Shown one piece after another: positions 17,428 to 27,918 of a DNA stretch of 39,769 nucleotides (position 1 is the first letter of the stretch; each line of letters opens with the position of its first letter). The position numbers were made by a program, and so were the translations under genes. Under the pieces are notes generated by a model that saw only the letters and a program-made list of their open reading frames with translations, searched no databases and had not been told where the DNA came from. Source of the stretch: Staphylococcus caprae (GTDB lineage: Bacteria; Bacillota; Bacilli; Staphylococcales; Staphylococcaceae); contig NZ_PPRT01000006.1 in the NCBI RefSeq assembly GCF_002902725.1, positions 1-39,769 of the forward strand. Direction: 5' to 3'.

Positions 17428-17950
17428 CAATATGTCTAACTCTGGATAGATATTCAATCGTTTTCTTGCTTTCTGAACGACGTTCTTTGCGTCTTTCAAC
17501 ACGTGAAGGTGCACTTTCATGGAACCACTTTTCAACATCAGTTTCAGGATAGACACCTGGAACATTTATAGGTTTCCCGTCTTCGCCTAGTGCTACAAAT
17601 GTTAGGAAACTTAAGGCTGCGAGATGACGCTCATTATTAAAGACATCATCTATAATAATTTGCACACAAATTTCCATTGAACTTGTTCCAGCATATGACA
17701 CCATCGCTTCATAAGAAAGAATGTCTCCTGTTTTAATTGGTCTTAAGAAATCTACTGAGTCTGTGGAAGCAGTCACCACTTGTGCGCCCGCATGTTTTGT
17801 AGCTGAAATAGCTGCTATTTCATCAATATTTGCCATCAAAGAACCACCAAACATTGTATGATGATGATTCGTATCTTGTGGAAATACTTGTCTATGTTTG
17901 ATACATTTTGCTTCAGACATTGCTTTCATTTTTCTATTTTCATTAGACAT
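17420..17950 (-). CDS. Hotdog-fold acyl-CoA thioesterase
   Basis: This 176-aa protein hydrolyses acyl-CoA thioesters. The family signature DTNHHHTMFGGSLMANIDE (26-44) contains the usual active-site Asn (N28) and Asp (D43). One hotdog domain spans about 15-140, followed by a basic tail (RVERRKERRSESKK). The layout matches the YkhA-type cytosolic thioesterases. The natural chain length is not known. The ATG at 17950 follows a GGGGAG ribosome site. It overlaps the terminator stem-loop tail at its 3' end. Confidence 0.88.
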   Translation of the reverse strand: MSNENRKMKAMSEAKCIKHRQVFPQDTNHHHTMFGGSLMANIDEIAAISATKHAGAQVVTASTDSVDFLRPIKTGDILSYEAMVSYAGTSSMEICVQIIIDDVFNNERHLAALSFLTFVALGEDGKPINVPGVYPETDVEKWFHESAPSRVERRKERRSESKKTIEYLSRVRHIEK

Positions 17951-18061
17951 ACTCTATTTCTCCCCATCTTTATATACCAGAACTTTAACTCCCAGTAAGC
18001 TAAATTCATTAATTATTATTTTACTTTTTTAATTTTGAAAAGTAATATGCATACTTTATTA

Positions 18062-19300
18062 TTAGGCCCAATTACCATTCTCGAAGACTAACTCTTTCGT
18101 ACCATCTTGAAGAATGCCATAAATCGTTAAATCAGAACTACCAATCATAAAGTCTTCATGGACGTTCGAATCATTTAATCCACTTGCAACTTTTTCTTCT
18201 GTTGTCATTTCGGTACCACCTTTAACATTGAAACCATATGCTGAACCGATTGCTAGATGGCAAGAAGCATTTTCATCAAATAGTGTATTGTAAAAAATTG
18301 TACGACGATTTGAAATTGGCGAATCATCAGGGACTAAAGCGACTTCGCCTAATCTTCTTGAGCCTTCATCTGTGTTAATTAAGTCTTTGAGAACTTCTTC
18401 GCCTTTTTCAGCTTTAACTTCAACGATTTCACCATCTTTGAATGTTAATGTGAATCCGTCGATAATATTACCATTATAACTTAAAGGTAATTTGTTTGTG
18501 ACATAACCATTCACATTATTTCTATCAGGTGCAGTAAACACTTCCTCTGTAGGAATATTGGCAATAAACGGTTGTCCATCTCCATTGACATAACTTGTCG
18601 CATCTTCCCATAAGTGTCCTTCTGGTAAACCAACTGTTAGGTCTGTACCTTCAGAGATATAGTGAAGAGCCTTATAATTCTTTTCTTGAAGTCTTTTTGC
18701 ATGAACACTTAAAGATTTTACATGGGCATTCCAGTTTTCGATAGGATCATTGCCATCCACACGCACAATATCGAATACTTCATCTATGAATTTTTCATAT
18801 GCCTCTTCTTCATCCAAGTCTGGATAAACACGGCGTGCCCAATCTCTTGTTGGGAATGCTGCAACTACCCATGGGAACTGATTCTTTTGACTCGCTTCCA
18901 TATATGGTTTAAAGCCTTTTGAATACTGAGCTTGATATGCTTTTAATTTATTCACATCAATACCATTAAGTAAATCTGGATCTTCAGCAATTAATGCTAA
19001 ATTAGCTGCACCACGTTTAACATAATCTAAACGTTCATCAATATCATATTGCTTTAATTCATTATTTTCAAAGTGCTCAACAGATTCATGTTCGAATTTA
19101 AGACGTTTCAAACGTGCATCAGCATATTTTACTCGAACATCAGATGCACCTGCTTTATAAGCTTCTTCAACTATTAAGTGCGTTAATTCTAAGGCTTCAA
19201 CTGAAGAGCGAATAAATACAGGTTGATTCTCTTGAACATTCATGCCTACTTTAACAAGTAGTTCCGCATATTGTTGTAACTTTTCATGATAATTAGCCAT
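18062..19300 (-). CDS. ampS: Aminopeptidase AmpS/AmpT (M29 metallopeptidase)
   Basis: This enzyme removes N-terminal residues from peptides using a pair of metal ions. It is 412 aa, the full M29 length. Likely metal ligands are visible: H348 in [11 protein letters not shown], and H381 and D383 in [12 protein letters not shown]; the glutamates of the site lie earlier ([10 protein letters not shown] and the GEVALVP region). An S. aureus AmpS structure is known. The ATG at 19300 sits 12 bases after the DUF1128 gene, so the two are probably cotranscribed. It is cytosolic with no signal peptide. Confidence 0.92.
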   Translation of the reverse strand: MANYHEKLQQYAELLVKVGMNVQENQPVFIRSSVEALELTHLIVEEAYKAGASDVRVKYADARLKRLKFEHESVEHFENNELKQYDIDERLDYVKRGAANLALIAEDPDLLNGIDVNKLKAYQAQYSKGFKPYMEASQKNQFPWVVAAFPTRDWARRVYPDLDEEEAYEKFIDEVFDIVRVDGNDPIENWNAHVKSLSVHAKRLQEKNYKALHYISEGTDLTVGLPEGHLWEDATSYVNGDGQPFIANIPTEEVFTAPDRNNVNGYVTNKLPLSYNGNIIDGFTLTFKDGEIVEVKAEKGEEVLKDLINTDEGSRRLGEVALVPDDSPISNRRTIFYNTLFDENASCHLAIGSAYGFNVKGGTEMTTEEKVASGLNDSNVHEDFMIGSSDLTIYGILQDGTKELVFENGNWA

Positions 19301-19312
19301 ACTGTAGTCCCC

Positions 19313-19519
19313 CTAATCTTGTCTAAGTTGTCCTAAATGGTCTGCAATCGCAGTGACCTCACTCGGAGAAAACGAATCTTTAGACATTACAAATTCATAT
19401 ATTTCAGTGATTTCTTCATGATTTGAAGATTTGAATTTATCTGGATTCAGTAACCCTTGATTGACTATATTTAATTTCTTTCTGATTTCTGCAATCATTT
19501 CTTCATTTGATAATGACAT
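19313..19519 (-). CDS. DUF1128 (UPF0435) protein
   Basis: This is a small helical protein of 68 aa. It shows the family pattern EIRKKLNIVNQGLLNPDK and the C-terminal SPSEVTAIADHLGQLR. Function unknown; the family is conserved in Bacillales. I start it at the ATG at 19519 because AAAGAGGTG is correctly spaced; the in-frame GTG three codons earlier lies inside that site. It is upstream of ampS and divergent from ptpA. Confidence 0.87.
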   Translation of the reverse strand: MSLSNEEMIAEIRKKLNIVNQGLLNPDKFKSSNHEEITEIYEFVMSKDSFSPSEVTAIADHLGQLRQD

Positions 19520-19659
19520 GGGATTCACCTCTTTAATTCAATATTCTATCAAATTACCATACTTTATTAAACTTTAATAGAATTTGAGGTTAAGTACTTT
19601 CTTATTGTTTAAATACTCTATAAAATGGGGATATAGTTACATAGTTTGGAGGAATAATT

Positions 19660-20124
19660 ATGGTAGACGTAGCATTTGTATGTCTCGGTAATATATGTCG
19701 TTCTCCAATGGCTGAAGCTATCATGAGACAAAGGCTGCAAGACAGAGGCATTTCAGGTATTACAGTTCACTCACGAGGTACAGGACGCTGGAATTTAGGC
19801 GAACCACCTCACGAAGGTACCCAAGCGATATTGAAAGAACACAATATCCCCTTCGATCATATGATTAGTGAACTTTTTGAACCAAATGATGATTTTGACT
19901 ATATTATAGCAATGGATCAAAGTAACGTGGATAATATTCGCCGAATCAATCCAAATCTACACGGACAATTGTTCAAATTGCTAGAATTTAGTAACATGGA
20001 AGAAAGTGATGTGCCAGATCCGTATTACACAAACAATTTTGAAGGTGTATTTGAAATGGTACAATCATCATGTGATAATTTAATTGATTACATCGTTAAA
20101 GATGCAAATTTGAAAGAGGGGTAA
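19660..20124 (+). CDS. ptpA: Low-molecular-weight protein tyrosine phosphatase PtpA
   Basis: This protein hydrolyses phosphotyrosine. At 154 aa it matches S. aureus PtpA. The P-loop is CLGNICRS with nucleophile C8 and R14, and the general acid is D120 in VPDPYY. S. aureus PtpA has been reported to be secreted during macrophage infection, but there is no signal peptide here. The ATG at 19660 follows a TGGAGGAA ribosome site. The next gene begins 5 bases after its stop, so they form an operon. Confidence 0.95.
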   Translation: MVDVAFVCLGNICRSPMAEAIMRQRLQDRGISGITVHSRGTGRWNLGEPPHEGTQAILKEHNIPFDHMISELFEPNDDFDYIIAMDQSNVDNIRRINPNLHGQLFKLLEFSNMEESDVPDPYYTNNFEGVFEMVQSSCDNLIDYIVKDANLKEG

Positions 20125-20129
20125 TCACT

Positions 20130-20414
20130 ATGGAAAATAAATTAGTTCCTGGTATTCTAATTGGTGCAATTATCGGCGGCGCTGCTACTTTAGCCGATAA
20201 ATCTACACGTAACGCTTTAAAACAATCATTCAAAGATGCTAAAGAAGGCAATCGTTCACGTAAACCTTCTAAATTTAATAGCATTAAAGATGAAGTAATG
20301 TACTGGAAAGATACGATTGAAGAAATTCGTCGTAACAATCCAGAATTAGAACGTTCTATCAAAGATGCTAAGGATACATTCGTTAATCGTAAAAACCAAC
20401 GTTTAGGTAAATAA
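20130..20414 (+). CDS. Small YtxH-like membrane-anchored protein
   Basis: This 94-aa protein has one hydrophobic N-terminal segment (about 6-22, GILIGAIIGGAATLA) and a long, charged helical remainder rich in Lys, Arg, Asp and Glu. This resembles the YtxH layout, but the likeness is loose. Function unknown. It has a GAGGGG ribosome site inside the end of ptpA and is cotranscribed with it. Confidence 0.7.
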   Translation: MENKLVPGILIGAIIGGAATLADKSTRNALKQSFKDAKEGNRSRKPSKFNSIKDEVMYWKDTIEEIRRNNPELERSIKDAKDTFVNRKNQRLGK

Positions 20415-20451
20415 TCGATAGAATAAGCACGACTTAGCTATACTTTATAAC

Positions 20452-20505
20452 AAGACGCCTTTATTGTTAGAGATTGTATATCTCGCTTTATGGGCGTCTT
20501 TTTAT
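20452..20505 (+). terminator. Terminator of the ptpA operon
   Basis: AAGACGCC (20452-20459) pairs with GGCGTCTT (20493-20500), with an inner GAGAT/ATCTC hairpin (20470-20474 with 20480-20484), followed by TTTTTAT. Confidence 0.85.
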
Positions 20506-20786
20506 ATTGACCCATCATGAGTGACTATATATTTAAACCTAATTGTCTTCATATATTTCATACATTGAATTGATTTGAAAGATATTCTATTTAAAATTCA
20601 CTTTATAGCTATTGCCTTTCCTATCAATTTAAGACAAAATATTGAATGAAATATTAATTTACTTAAAACTTTAAGGTGATGATTAAAATAAATGACATAA
20701 TTTGCCATTTATTGTTTTAATTCTAACTTAACTTGGGAATATAACAGTCATACATTTTTCGATTAAACAAAGCAAAGGAGATTGTC
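20506..20786. other. Intergenic region before the YihY gene
   Basis: About 280 AT-rich bases with no gene. They include an 8-bp inverted repeat (AATAAATG at 20687-20694 with CATTTATT at 20706-20713) and a -10-like TATAAC near 20743, but no well-spaced -35. The inverted repeat could be an operator. Confidence 0.4.
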
Positions 20787-22043
20787 ATGTCAAAACAAGA
20801 AAAAACGACTTCAAAATTCCTTAATTCAGCTAAGGAACAAGAAGAACGTCAACACAAAAAGAATGACGATAAAGACAAACAAATTAAAGTCGATCGTACA
20901 TACATTGAACCTCAAGAGTTCAAGTCAAAGTCACCTAAGAAAAAGGACCAAGTATTCTTTCTATCTCGTTTAAATAAGCCAGCTAAGTACACGAAAGATT
21001 CTAATTTCCTAAAATACTTAATTTATAGAATCGGTAAAGACGATGCATCCGGTCTAGCGGCTCAAATGACTTATCATTTCGTGCTCGCAATGTTCCCTAT
21101 GCTCATCTTCTTACTTACTTTATTAGGACAATTTATAACTATTAACACTGACCAAATCAACCACAAGGTCAGTCAATATATACCTGATCAAAGTACTGCT
21201 GATGTTGTCACTAAGATATTTAGTAGTATTTCAGATAGTGCCAATGGTGGCGTTCTATCCATTGGTTTAATCTTAGCCATTTGGTCTGCGTCTAATGGTA
21301 TGTCTGCCATTATCAATTCATTTAATGTCGCTTATGACGTAGAAGATGCAAGAAATGGCATTGTGCTGAAGATTCTAAGTGTCATTTATACACTCGTTTT
21401 AGGCATCGTATTTGTAGTGGCAATTGTGTTGATTACATTAGGACCTGTGATTAGCAAATTCTTATTTGGACCTTTAGGTTTAGATAAACAAGTAGAATGG
21501 ATCTTCGATGTAGTGAGAATCGTACTACCTCTGATTATCATCATTCTTCTATTCACAGTATTATATTCTGTTGCACCAAATGTTAAAACAAAATTACGTT
21601 CAGTACTTCCTGGTGCTTTATTTACATCTATTATTTGGTTAGTTGGTTCATTCTTATTTGGTTGGTATATCTCAAACTTTGGTAATTACAACAAAACATA
21701 CGGAAGTTTAGCCGGCATCATTATCTTATTCTTATGGTTGTACATTACAAGTTTCATTATCATCATTGGTGCAGAAATCAATGCGATTATTCACCAAAGA
21801 AAAGTCATCAAAGGTCATACACCTGAAGAAGCAGCGTTACTCCATGATGACAACAATCAAAATCATTATAATGAAGACACAACTTATGAATACAACAATG
21901 ACACACCTAAGAATAAAGATGAAAATTATAATATAGATCAAAATGCTGATAATGAGAAACCTGAAGATCAGGAAACACTTAAAGATAAAATCGTTGATAA
22001 ATTTAAAAACAACCATGACAACGATGATAAAAATCAAAAATAA
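20787..22043 (+). CDS. YihY/BrkB family membrane protein
   Basis: This 418-aa integral membrane protein has about six hydrophobic segments between 100 and 350. The family motifs are visible: GLAAQMTYHFVLAMFPM near the first helix, and the NFGNYNKTYGSLAGIIILFL block with the conserved YG-L-G pattern. The N-terminal 80 residues are charged and cytoplasmic. The C-terminal 65 residues are low-complexity, rich in Asn, Asp, Glu and Lys. The family was once named virulence factor BrkB or ribonuclease BN; neither function is established. The ATG at 20787 follows an AAGGAGA ribosome site. Confidence 0.88.
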   Translation: MSKQEKTTSKFLNSAKEQEERQHKKNDDKDKQIKVDRTYIEPQEFKSKSPKKKDQVFFLSRLNKPAKYTKDSNFLKYLIYRIGKDDASGLAAQMTYHFVLAMFPMLIFLLTLLGQFITINTDQINHKVSQYIPDQSTADVVTKIFSSISDSANGGVLSIGLILAIWSASNGMSAIINSFNVAYDVEDARNGIVLKILSVIYTLVLGIVFVVAIVLITLGPVISKFLFGPLGLDKQVEWIFDVVRIVLPLIIIILLFTVLYSVAPNVKTKLRSVLPGALFTSIIWLVGSFLFGWYISNFGNYNKTYGSLAGIIILFLWLYITSFIIIIGAEINAIIHQRKVIKGHTPEEAALLHDDNNQNHYNEDTTYEYNNDTPKNKDENYNIDQNADNEKPEDQETLKDKIVDKFKNNHDNDDKNQK

Positions 22044-22052
22044 ACCACTAAA

Positions 22053-22098
22053 AAAAGGCGAAGGACACGTTTCACCGTGACTTTCGCCTTTTATTTTT
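22053..22098. terminator. Bidirectional terminator between yihY-like gene and vraR
   Basis: AAAAGGCGAA (22053-22062) pairs with TTCGCCTTTT (22083-22092), with an inner CACG/CGTG pairing. T runs are available on both strands, serving two convergent genes. Confidence 0.88.
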
Positions 22099-22105
22099 TG
22101 TTATT

Positions 22106-22735
22106 TTATTGTATAAGATTGTGTTGGAAAGCATAGATAACAGCTTGTGTTCTATCTTGTACTTCTAATTTACTTAGAATATTACTCACATGCGTTTTAA
22201 CAGTTTTAATTGTAATATGAGATGCACTCGCAATTTCTTGATTTGAATACCCTTTTGCGATTAATAATAAGATTTCCATTTCACGTTCTGTTAACATTTC
22301 ATATAATTCCGCACGTTTTTTCATTCGATTTCTCATTTTCACAAGTACTTCAGGTTCAAACACTGATTCACCTTGATATGTTTTACGTACTGCTTCAGCA
22401 ATATCACTTGCGCTTGTTGTTTTTAAAATATAACTATCCACACCGGCATCTAACGCACGATAAACTTCTTTATCTTCAATAAAGCTTGTTAACATCACGA
22501 CTTTAATATGTGGTAAATCCTTTTTTATTTCGGTTGTGGCTTCTACACCATCCATATCGTCCATCAGTAGGTCCATTAAAATTAAATCTGGCTTTAATTC
22601 GTGTGCTTTCTCAATGGCTTCTTTTCCTGAAGCACCCTCACCTACTACCTCAATATCTTCTTGTGTAGAAAGATAACTAGAAATACCTATTCTAACCATT
22701 TCGTGATCATCCACAAATAATACTTTAATCGCCAT
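22106..22735 (-). CDS. vraR: Response regulator VraR
   Basis: VraR activates the cell-wall stress regulon when phosphorylated by VraS. It is 209 aa: receiver domain 1-120 with phosphoacceptor D55 (in LILMD) and the acidic pair D9-D10, then a LuxR-type helix-turn-helix (about 140-205, [20 protein letters not shown]). The ATG at 22735 gives the [12 protein letters not shown] start that matches S. aureus VraR; an earlier in-frame codon adds three residues. Its start overlaps the vraS end by 11 bases. It is the last gene of the vraUTSR operon. Confidence 0.97.
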   Translation of the reverse strand: MAIKVLFVDDHEMVRIGISSYLSTQEDIEVVGEGASGKEAIEKAHELKPDLILMDLLMDDMDGVEATTEIKKDLPHIKVVMLTSFIEDKEVYRALDAGVDSYILKTTSASDIAEAVRKTYQGESVFEPEVLVKMRNRMKKRAELYEMLTEREMEILLLIAKGYSNQEIASASHITIKTVKTHVSNILSKLEVQDRTQAVIYAFQHNLIQ

Positions 22736-23771
22736 TTGATTCATCCTCCTTGTTCAATGGTGCTTTGACTTCTATACGTGTACCTGAATCTGGTAACGAT
22801 ACGATATGGAATGTGGCACCAATCTCTAATGCGCGTTCTCTCATATTTTTTAAACCATAACTTTGTTCAAATTTTTCATCTACATTGAAACCTTTACCAT
22901 TATCTTGAACTCTTAACAGTAAATAATCTTCTTTATTGAATAATTCTACCGTTACTTTCGAACCATTCGAATGTCTTAATGTATTGGAAATCGCTTCTTG
23001 AGTAATTCTAAACAAATGATCTTCAATACCTTTAGGTACTTTGAAATCTTGAATTTCATGAACCACTTTCATAGGCACTTTCTTTTGAAGATCAATGACT
23101 AAATCTTTAATTCCTTCACCTAGAGACTTATCTTTTAATCCTATAGGTCTTAAGTGTAGAAGTAACGCTCTCATTTCAAGCTGTGAATCTTGAACCATTT
23201 TCTCTAGAACAGGAATTTGTTGGTCTAAAGGCGGTTCTAATTTAGATTCTTTAATCGCTGAAAGCATCATACTTGCGGCAAATAATTGCTGACTTACCGA
23301 ATCATGTAATTCTCTAGCCAAGCGCTGGCGTTCATCTTCTATAATTTTTTTCACTTTCACATCATTTAGATTATAGTTTTCATTTGTCATGTTTTGCGTT
23401 TTCATTCTCAATCGATGTAATTCTTGATTTAAGGGTACCAATGTATGATAAATATCTAAAGTCTCACTATATAACTCTAAATTTTGATCGTTAATACCAA
23501 CTGTTTCCCCTTCAATCGATCTTTCAATTTGAGATTTAATCCAATCATTTTGTTGATTGATTTTATACGCTAACACAGACCCTACAATGATGCATAATAA
23601 GATAATTAATATATTTAAGAATAAAAATACGGGAATTCCAAATATTTGGGTGTAAAACATCCCTTGAAAATAAATAATATTAACAAAAACTTTGTCAATG
23701 AATAAAAAAGCAGTGAGCATGCTATAGACAAGTATTAGCATCGATCCAATTGCTCTTATGTAGTGATTCAT
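22725..23771 (-). CDS. vraS: Sensor histidine kinase VraS
   Basis: VraS senses disturbance of peptidoglycan synthesis and phosphorylates VraR. It is 348 aa (S. aureus VraS has 347). Two membrane helices (about 9-30 and 44-68) are separated by a very short outer loop, as in intramembrane-sensing kinases. The HisKA_3 motif is [14 protein letters not shown] with H156. The ATPase domain shows DNGKGF and GLKNMRERA. Its ATG overlaps the vraT stop by 4 bases (ATGA). Confidence 0.97.
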   Translation of the reverse strand: MNHYIRAIGSMLILVYSMLTAFLFIDKVFVNIIYFQGMFYTQIFGIPVFLFLNILIILLCIIVGSVLAYKINQQNDWIKSQIERSIEGETVGINDQNLELYSETLDIYHTLVPLNQELHRLRMKTQNMTNENYNLNDVKVKKIIEDERQRLARELHDSVSQQLFAASMMLSAIKESKLEPPLDQQIPVLEKMVQDSQLEMRALLLHLRPIGLKDKSLGEGIKDLVIDLQKKVPMKVVHEIQDFKVPKGIEDHLFRITQEAISNTLRHSNGSKVTVELFNKEDYLLLRVQDNGKGFNVDEKFEQSYGLKNMRERALEIGATFHIVSLPDSGTRIEVKAPLNKEDESNGD

Positions 23772-24469
23772 TTATAAATCACCTCAACGTCTCCAATAAA
23801 TGTTGAAACGTAAACATTGACTGTATAGTTGTCATCTTTAGTTTTTTCCTCAACTTGAATATGATTATTCTCAATTTTATATGATTTGTCATTTACATAT
23901 GCCGTTCCGTAAAAAGCTGCTGTATGTAAATTAATGTTGTAATTTAACGGCACAACCACTTGTACTTTACCTAAGATGTGACGCACGACAATTGTGTTCG
24001 TTTCTTTAATATTAGCCGCTTTGGTCATATCAATATGGATGTCACCAATTCCATGTTGAATTTGCACATCTTCCCATTTATACACATATACGGGTGTACG
24101 TTGTTCACCGAACCATTTTTGCTTTATAAAAATAGGTGATGTCACTTCTTCATCTGTTGCAACTACCTTTAAAGGTTTAAATTTATAAATTAAATAGCGG
24201 ATAATGAGTACAACTAAGAATATAAAAAGAATGATAATCGTGTACTTATTTGATAATAAAGTAAAGGCGATAAGTAACGCACCTATCCAGAATGACAGTA
24301 AACCTCTTACTTTACGAAAGAATACATACCCCACATACACGAGCACGCATCCTAATAATAAGACGAGAAGAAAGCCAATTTTTTCAAAGAATATATAATA
24401 AAAATTAGCGATAATCATTAAAGCTGTAAAAATTATCAACATTTCAGTTGATATATATTTATGCGTCAT
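23768..24469 (-). CDS. vraT: VraT (YvqF/LiaF-like), third component of VraSR
   Basis: VraT is a membrane protein needed for VraSR signalling and methicillin resistance in S. aureus. This one has 233 aa. The N-terminal 90 residues hold about four hydrophobic segments. The C-terminal half (about 110-233) is the LiaF-like beta-rich domain with repeated IGDIHIDM and GKVQVVVPL strands. The homologous LiaF of Bacillus is an inhibitor of LiaS. It starts 14 bases after vraU, and its stop overlaps vraS. Confidence 0.94.
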   Translation of the reverse strand: MTHKYISTEMLIIFTALMIIANFYYIFFEKIGFLLVLLLGCVLVYVGYVFFRKVRGLLSFWIGALLIAFTLLSNKYTIIILFIFLVVLIIRYLIYKFKPLKVVATDEEVTSPIFIKQKWFGEQRTPVYVYKWEDVQIQHGIGDIHIDMTKAANIKETNTIVVRHILGKVQVVVPLNYNINLHTAAFYGTAYVNDKSYKIENNHIQVEEKTKDDNYTVNVYVSTFIGDVEVIYK

Positions 24470-24483
24470 GTTTCGCCACCTTT

Positions 24484-24870
24484 CTATGCTACAGCACTCA
24501 TATGATAAATTAAGTTACATTCATTTTCTGTAGTTATTTTTTCTTTAGATTGTTGATGAATATCCGCTTCTATTCTCGCATAATACGCTTCTATATCATC
24601 AAGTTTTGTTTTAATACTTTCAATTTCTGTATCATGAATTTCCTCAGCACAATAAATGTCATGATTATTTACGATGTCGATATATTTATTTTCTAATGAG
24701 AGTGTTAAGCTGTCAATTAACTTCTTGAGTTGCGTTCTTTTTTCACTTAAATAATTAATATAACTCTCAATACTTTTTAATTTTTTATCGAGTATCATTC
24801 TGTATTCATTGATACTATCTTTAATTGTTGATTTTAGAAAATGTTGTAAGTATAAATCCATATAATTCAT
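24484..24870 (-). CDS. vraU: VraU, first gene of the vra operon
   Basis: This 128-aa protein is almost entirely helical and coiled-coil, rich in Lys, Glu, Ile and Ser, without a signal peptide or membrane helix. It corresponds to the small first gene of the S. aureus vra operon. Its role is unclear; deletion in S. aureus is reported to have little effect. I keep the first ATG (24870), which has GAGGTGG 4 bases away; the ATG three codons later is too far from it. Confidence 0.85.
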   Translation of the reverse strand: MNYMDLYLQHFLKSTIKDSINEYRMILDKKLKSIESYINYLSEKRTQLKKLIDSLTLSLENKYIDIVNNHDIYCAEEIHDTEIESIKTKLDDIEAYYARIEADIHQQSKEKITTENECNLIYHMSAVA

Positions 24871-24898
24871 AGTACCACCTCGTCACTGATTAAGCTTT

Positions 24899-24963
24899 AT
24901 TATAAAACAATTCCGAAACCTAACGTAATAGGCTCCGGAACCATATTGAGTTCATACTTTAGT
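24899..24963 (-). promoter_or_regulatory. vra operon promoter with a candidate VraR site
   Basis: On the minus strand a -10 TATAAT (24899-24904) lacks a good -35, as expected for an activator-dependent promoter. Farther upstream ACTAAAGT (24956-24963 on the minus strand) fits the ACT-n-AGT pattern described for VraR, with another ACT half nearby. Between them an imperfect inverted repeat (TTCCGAAACCTA..TAGG..CCGGAA, about 24911-24940) may also bind protein. The VraR pattern is short, so this is a plausible rather than firm call. Confidence 0.55.
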
Positions 24964-25024
24964 CCGACGAGGATTTCATATGATTATTTTAATTACTTCA
25001 TTAAATCTGAAAATGACGCAACGA

Positions 25025-25813
<789 letters not shown>

Positions 25814-25815
25814 TT

Positions 25816-25845
25816 ATTATAGCAAATTTTTTTTGATATACTAAA
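25816..25845 (-). promoter_or_regulatory. map promoter
   Basis: On the minus strand there is a -35 TTTAGT (25840-25845), an 18-base spacer and a -10 TATAAT (25816-25821), about 35 bases before the map start. Confidence 0.55.
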
Positions 25846-25954
25846 CATGAATCATATATCACGTTACATTGTAAAATTATTTTTAAGAGAAAGAGAATTT
25901 GTATAAAGTATTAGCTTTTCGAATTCCCTTTTACTGCAAAGGGGTCATATAAGT

Positions 25955-26944
25955 ATGAACGTAAAATGGTATAAACATATTATTGGGGCTAGGACAATTA
26001 AAACTGGTCTTGCAACTTTCCTAACAACGGTGTTTTGTATGTTGCTTAACCTCACCCCGATATTCGCAATATTAACTGCGATTGTAACCATTGAACCTAC
26101 TGCTAAGGCTTCCATCAAAAAAGGATATAAACGTCTTCCTGCAACGGTAATAGGTGCGTTATTTGCGGTAATCTTTACATATATTTTTGGAGATCAATCC
26201 CCTCTAAGTTATGCGCTAGCTGCAACATTTACAATTTTAGTTTGCACTAAGCTCAATTTACAAGTGGGGACAAATGTTGCTGTACTTACTTCAGTCGCAA
26301 TGATTCCAGGTATCCATGAAGCGTACTATTTCAATTTCTTTTCTAGATTATTAACTGCCCTGATAGGACTTGTGACGGCTGGCTTAGTTAACTTTATCAT
26401 CTTACCTCCCAAGTATTATCATCAACTTGAAGACCAATTATCACTTTCAGAGAAAAAGATGTACGAATTATTTTACGCTCGTTGCCAAGAGTTATTACTA
26501 GGTAAGTTCAGCTCTGAAAAAAGTAATAAACAACTCACTAAATTAAATATTATCGCTCAAAAAATTGAAACATTAACAAGCTATCAAAGAGATGAACTCC
26601 ATTATCATAAAAATAAAGAAGATGACTGGAAGTTGCTAAATAAAATAACAAATCGTGCATATAATAATCGTTTATTTATTTCACATTTATCAAATATCAT
26701 CTATTTACCTAAGAACACGCACGTTGCTTTTACACCTAATGAAAAAATGGCAATCATTAATATTAGCAATAGTATCAATGAAATTATTAGTAATGGCAGC
26801 TTTAAACGGCAGAAGAAATCAGCTTCAACTTTGAAGACATCTGTGAAGCGCTTAGAGGAATTTGATCAAAATCAAATGAAAAGTCATCTCATATATGAAA
26901 TGCTACTGATTTATAAAATTTTAGATTCACGCTATGCCAAATAA
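25955..26944 (+). CDS. ArAE/FUSC-family membrane protein, paralogue 2
   Basis: This 329-aa protein has a membrane N-terminal region (about 1-155) with several hydrophobic segments and a soluble helical C-terminal part (about 160-329). It shares the [10 protein letters not shown] start motif and the LPPKYYHQL end-of-membrane motif with the protein at 4146. It belongs to the aromatic acid exporter-like family; the substrate is unknown. The ATG at 25955 follows AAAGGGG. It is convergent with the secreted-protein gene and shares a terminator with it. Confidence 0.8.
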   Translation: MNVKWYKHIIGARTIKTGLATFLTTVFCMLLNLTPIFAILTAIVTIEPTAKASIKKGYKRLPATVIGALFAVIFTYIFGDQSPLSYALAATFTILVCTKLNLQVGTNVAVLTSVAMIPGIHEAYYFNFFSRLLTALIGLVTAGLVNFIILPPKYYHQLEDQLSLSEKKMYELFYARCQELLLGKFSSEKSNKQLTKLNIIAQKIETLTSYQRDELHYHKNKEDDWKLLNKITNRAYNNRLFISHLSNIIYLPKNTHVAFTPNEKMAIINISNSINEIISNGSFKRQKKSASTLKTSVKRLEEFDQNQMKSHLIYEMLLIYKILDSRYAK

Positions 26945-27011
26945 AAAGATATTAAAAGGAGTTTTTTGGGGGGCAAAATGAAATAGCATGATTAACAATG
27001 AAAAGCTCTGA

Positions 27012-27070
27012 ACATACAAATACCTCAGAAAGACTGAATCATTATACGTCTTTCTGAGGTATTATTTTAT
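27012..27070. terminator. Bidirectional terminator
   Basis: A 16-bp perfect stem (AATACCTCAGAAAGAC at 27019-27034 with 27048-27063) is followed by ATTTTAT. It ends both convergent genes. Confidence 0.88.
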
Positions 27071-27086
27071 GATTTACTAGTAAAAT

Positions 27087-27638
27087 TTATTCTGTTTCGC
27101 CTTGACCGATTGTAACTGAAGTTACATAACCGTCTTCAACTTTGAATTGTAATTTGATTTGATCACCGTGATATACGTATGTACCGTCATCAGGTTGATC
27201 TGCATTCGAACTTGTGTGTGGGATATGATTTAATTTATCACTAGGATAAGCATCTTTCATCTGATCTAAAGTGACTGATTGATCTGTTACTTTAAAGCGA
27301 ATACTCACAGCAGTATCGTCGCTTGTTGCTCTAACTTCTTGGTCATAAACTTTTTTGTATTCTACATTGTCGTCGTTATCTTGATCGATAGAGTAGCCGT
27401 TAAAATTCAACTGTCCACTATCTAATGCGTTAACAAAATCTGAATCTGCAAGATATGAAGCGTTTTGTCCAGCGTTACCTTTATGTGTATAACCACCTTC
27501 AGCTTCGTTCATGTGAACACCATAATGTGTTTCGTTATTTTCCCCTTTAACCATTTGTTCAGCGTGTGCAACTTGCGAAAGTGAAAAAGCAATCGTTGAT
27601 GCAGCGAGTGTCAGACCCATCAATTTTAAACCTTTCAT
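27087..27638 (-). CDS. Secreted protein of unknown function
   Basis: This 183-aa protein starts with a Sec signal peptide: a basic start, a hydrophobic core (about 6-22) and an AHA cleavage site at residue 26. The mature part is acidic and hydrophilic, rich in Asp, Gly, Asn and Tyr. Its second half alternates strands with charged residues (VEYKKVYDQEVRATSDD, the TYVYHGDQIKLQFKVEDGY block). A related exported protein occurs at this position in S. aureus, but I do not know its role. No LPXTG anchor or lipobox is present. It is monocistronic, with its own ribosome site (AGGAGTGAG). Confidence 0.78.
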   Translation of the reverse strand: MKGLKLMGLTLAASTIAFSLSQVAHAEQMVKGENNETHYGVHMNEAEGGYTHKGNAGQNASYLADSDFVNALDSGQLNFNGYSIDQDNDDNVEYKKVYDQEVRATSDDTAVSIRFKVTDQSVTLDQMKDAYPSDKLNHIPHTSSNADQPDDGTYVYHGDQIKLQFKVEDGYVTSVTIGQGETE

Positions 27639-27803
27639 TTTCTCACTCCTATTTTAGTTGTATAAATTTAAAATTCTCCCTTACGAGTTCAGTATATCAA
27701 TCGATTAATTTATAATTAATTATTTTTCTTATATTAAGCGTTTTAGCACTTTACTGTCTAAATATAAAATTTTTAGGACATCTAAGCATCCTAAGTGTCT
27801 CAT

Positions 27804-27852
27804 AAAAAAAGAGTTAAATTGAAAACCACAATTGGTCATTCAACCTAACTCT
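27804..27852 (-). terminator. Terminator downstream of gatD
   Basis: A 14-bp stem including two G-U pairs (27810-27823 with 27839-27852) is followed on the minus strand by TTTTTTT. It lies 250 bases beyond the gatD stop, so the murT-gatD mRNA would have a long 3' UTR that contains the intergenic repeat at 27919-28024. The 27653-27803 part of this gap holds nothing recognisable apart from AT-rich DNA. Confidence 0.82.
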
Positions 27853-27918
27853 CTATAAAATATTCGATTTTCACTATGCAGACTTTACAGAACCCTTTTA
27901 AAAATTTGGTTTAATATA

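Noticed and set aside
21837..22037. Minus-strand frame opposite the YihY C-terminal tail
   Set aside because: It is the complement of a low-complexity Asn/Asp-rich region, with a strongly biased Ile/Phe/Val composition. It has no ribosome site.
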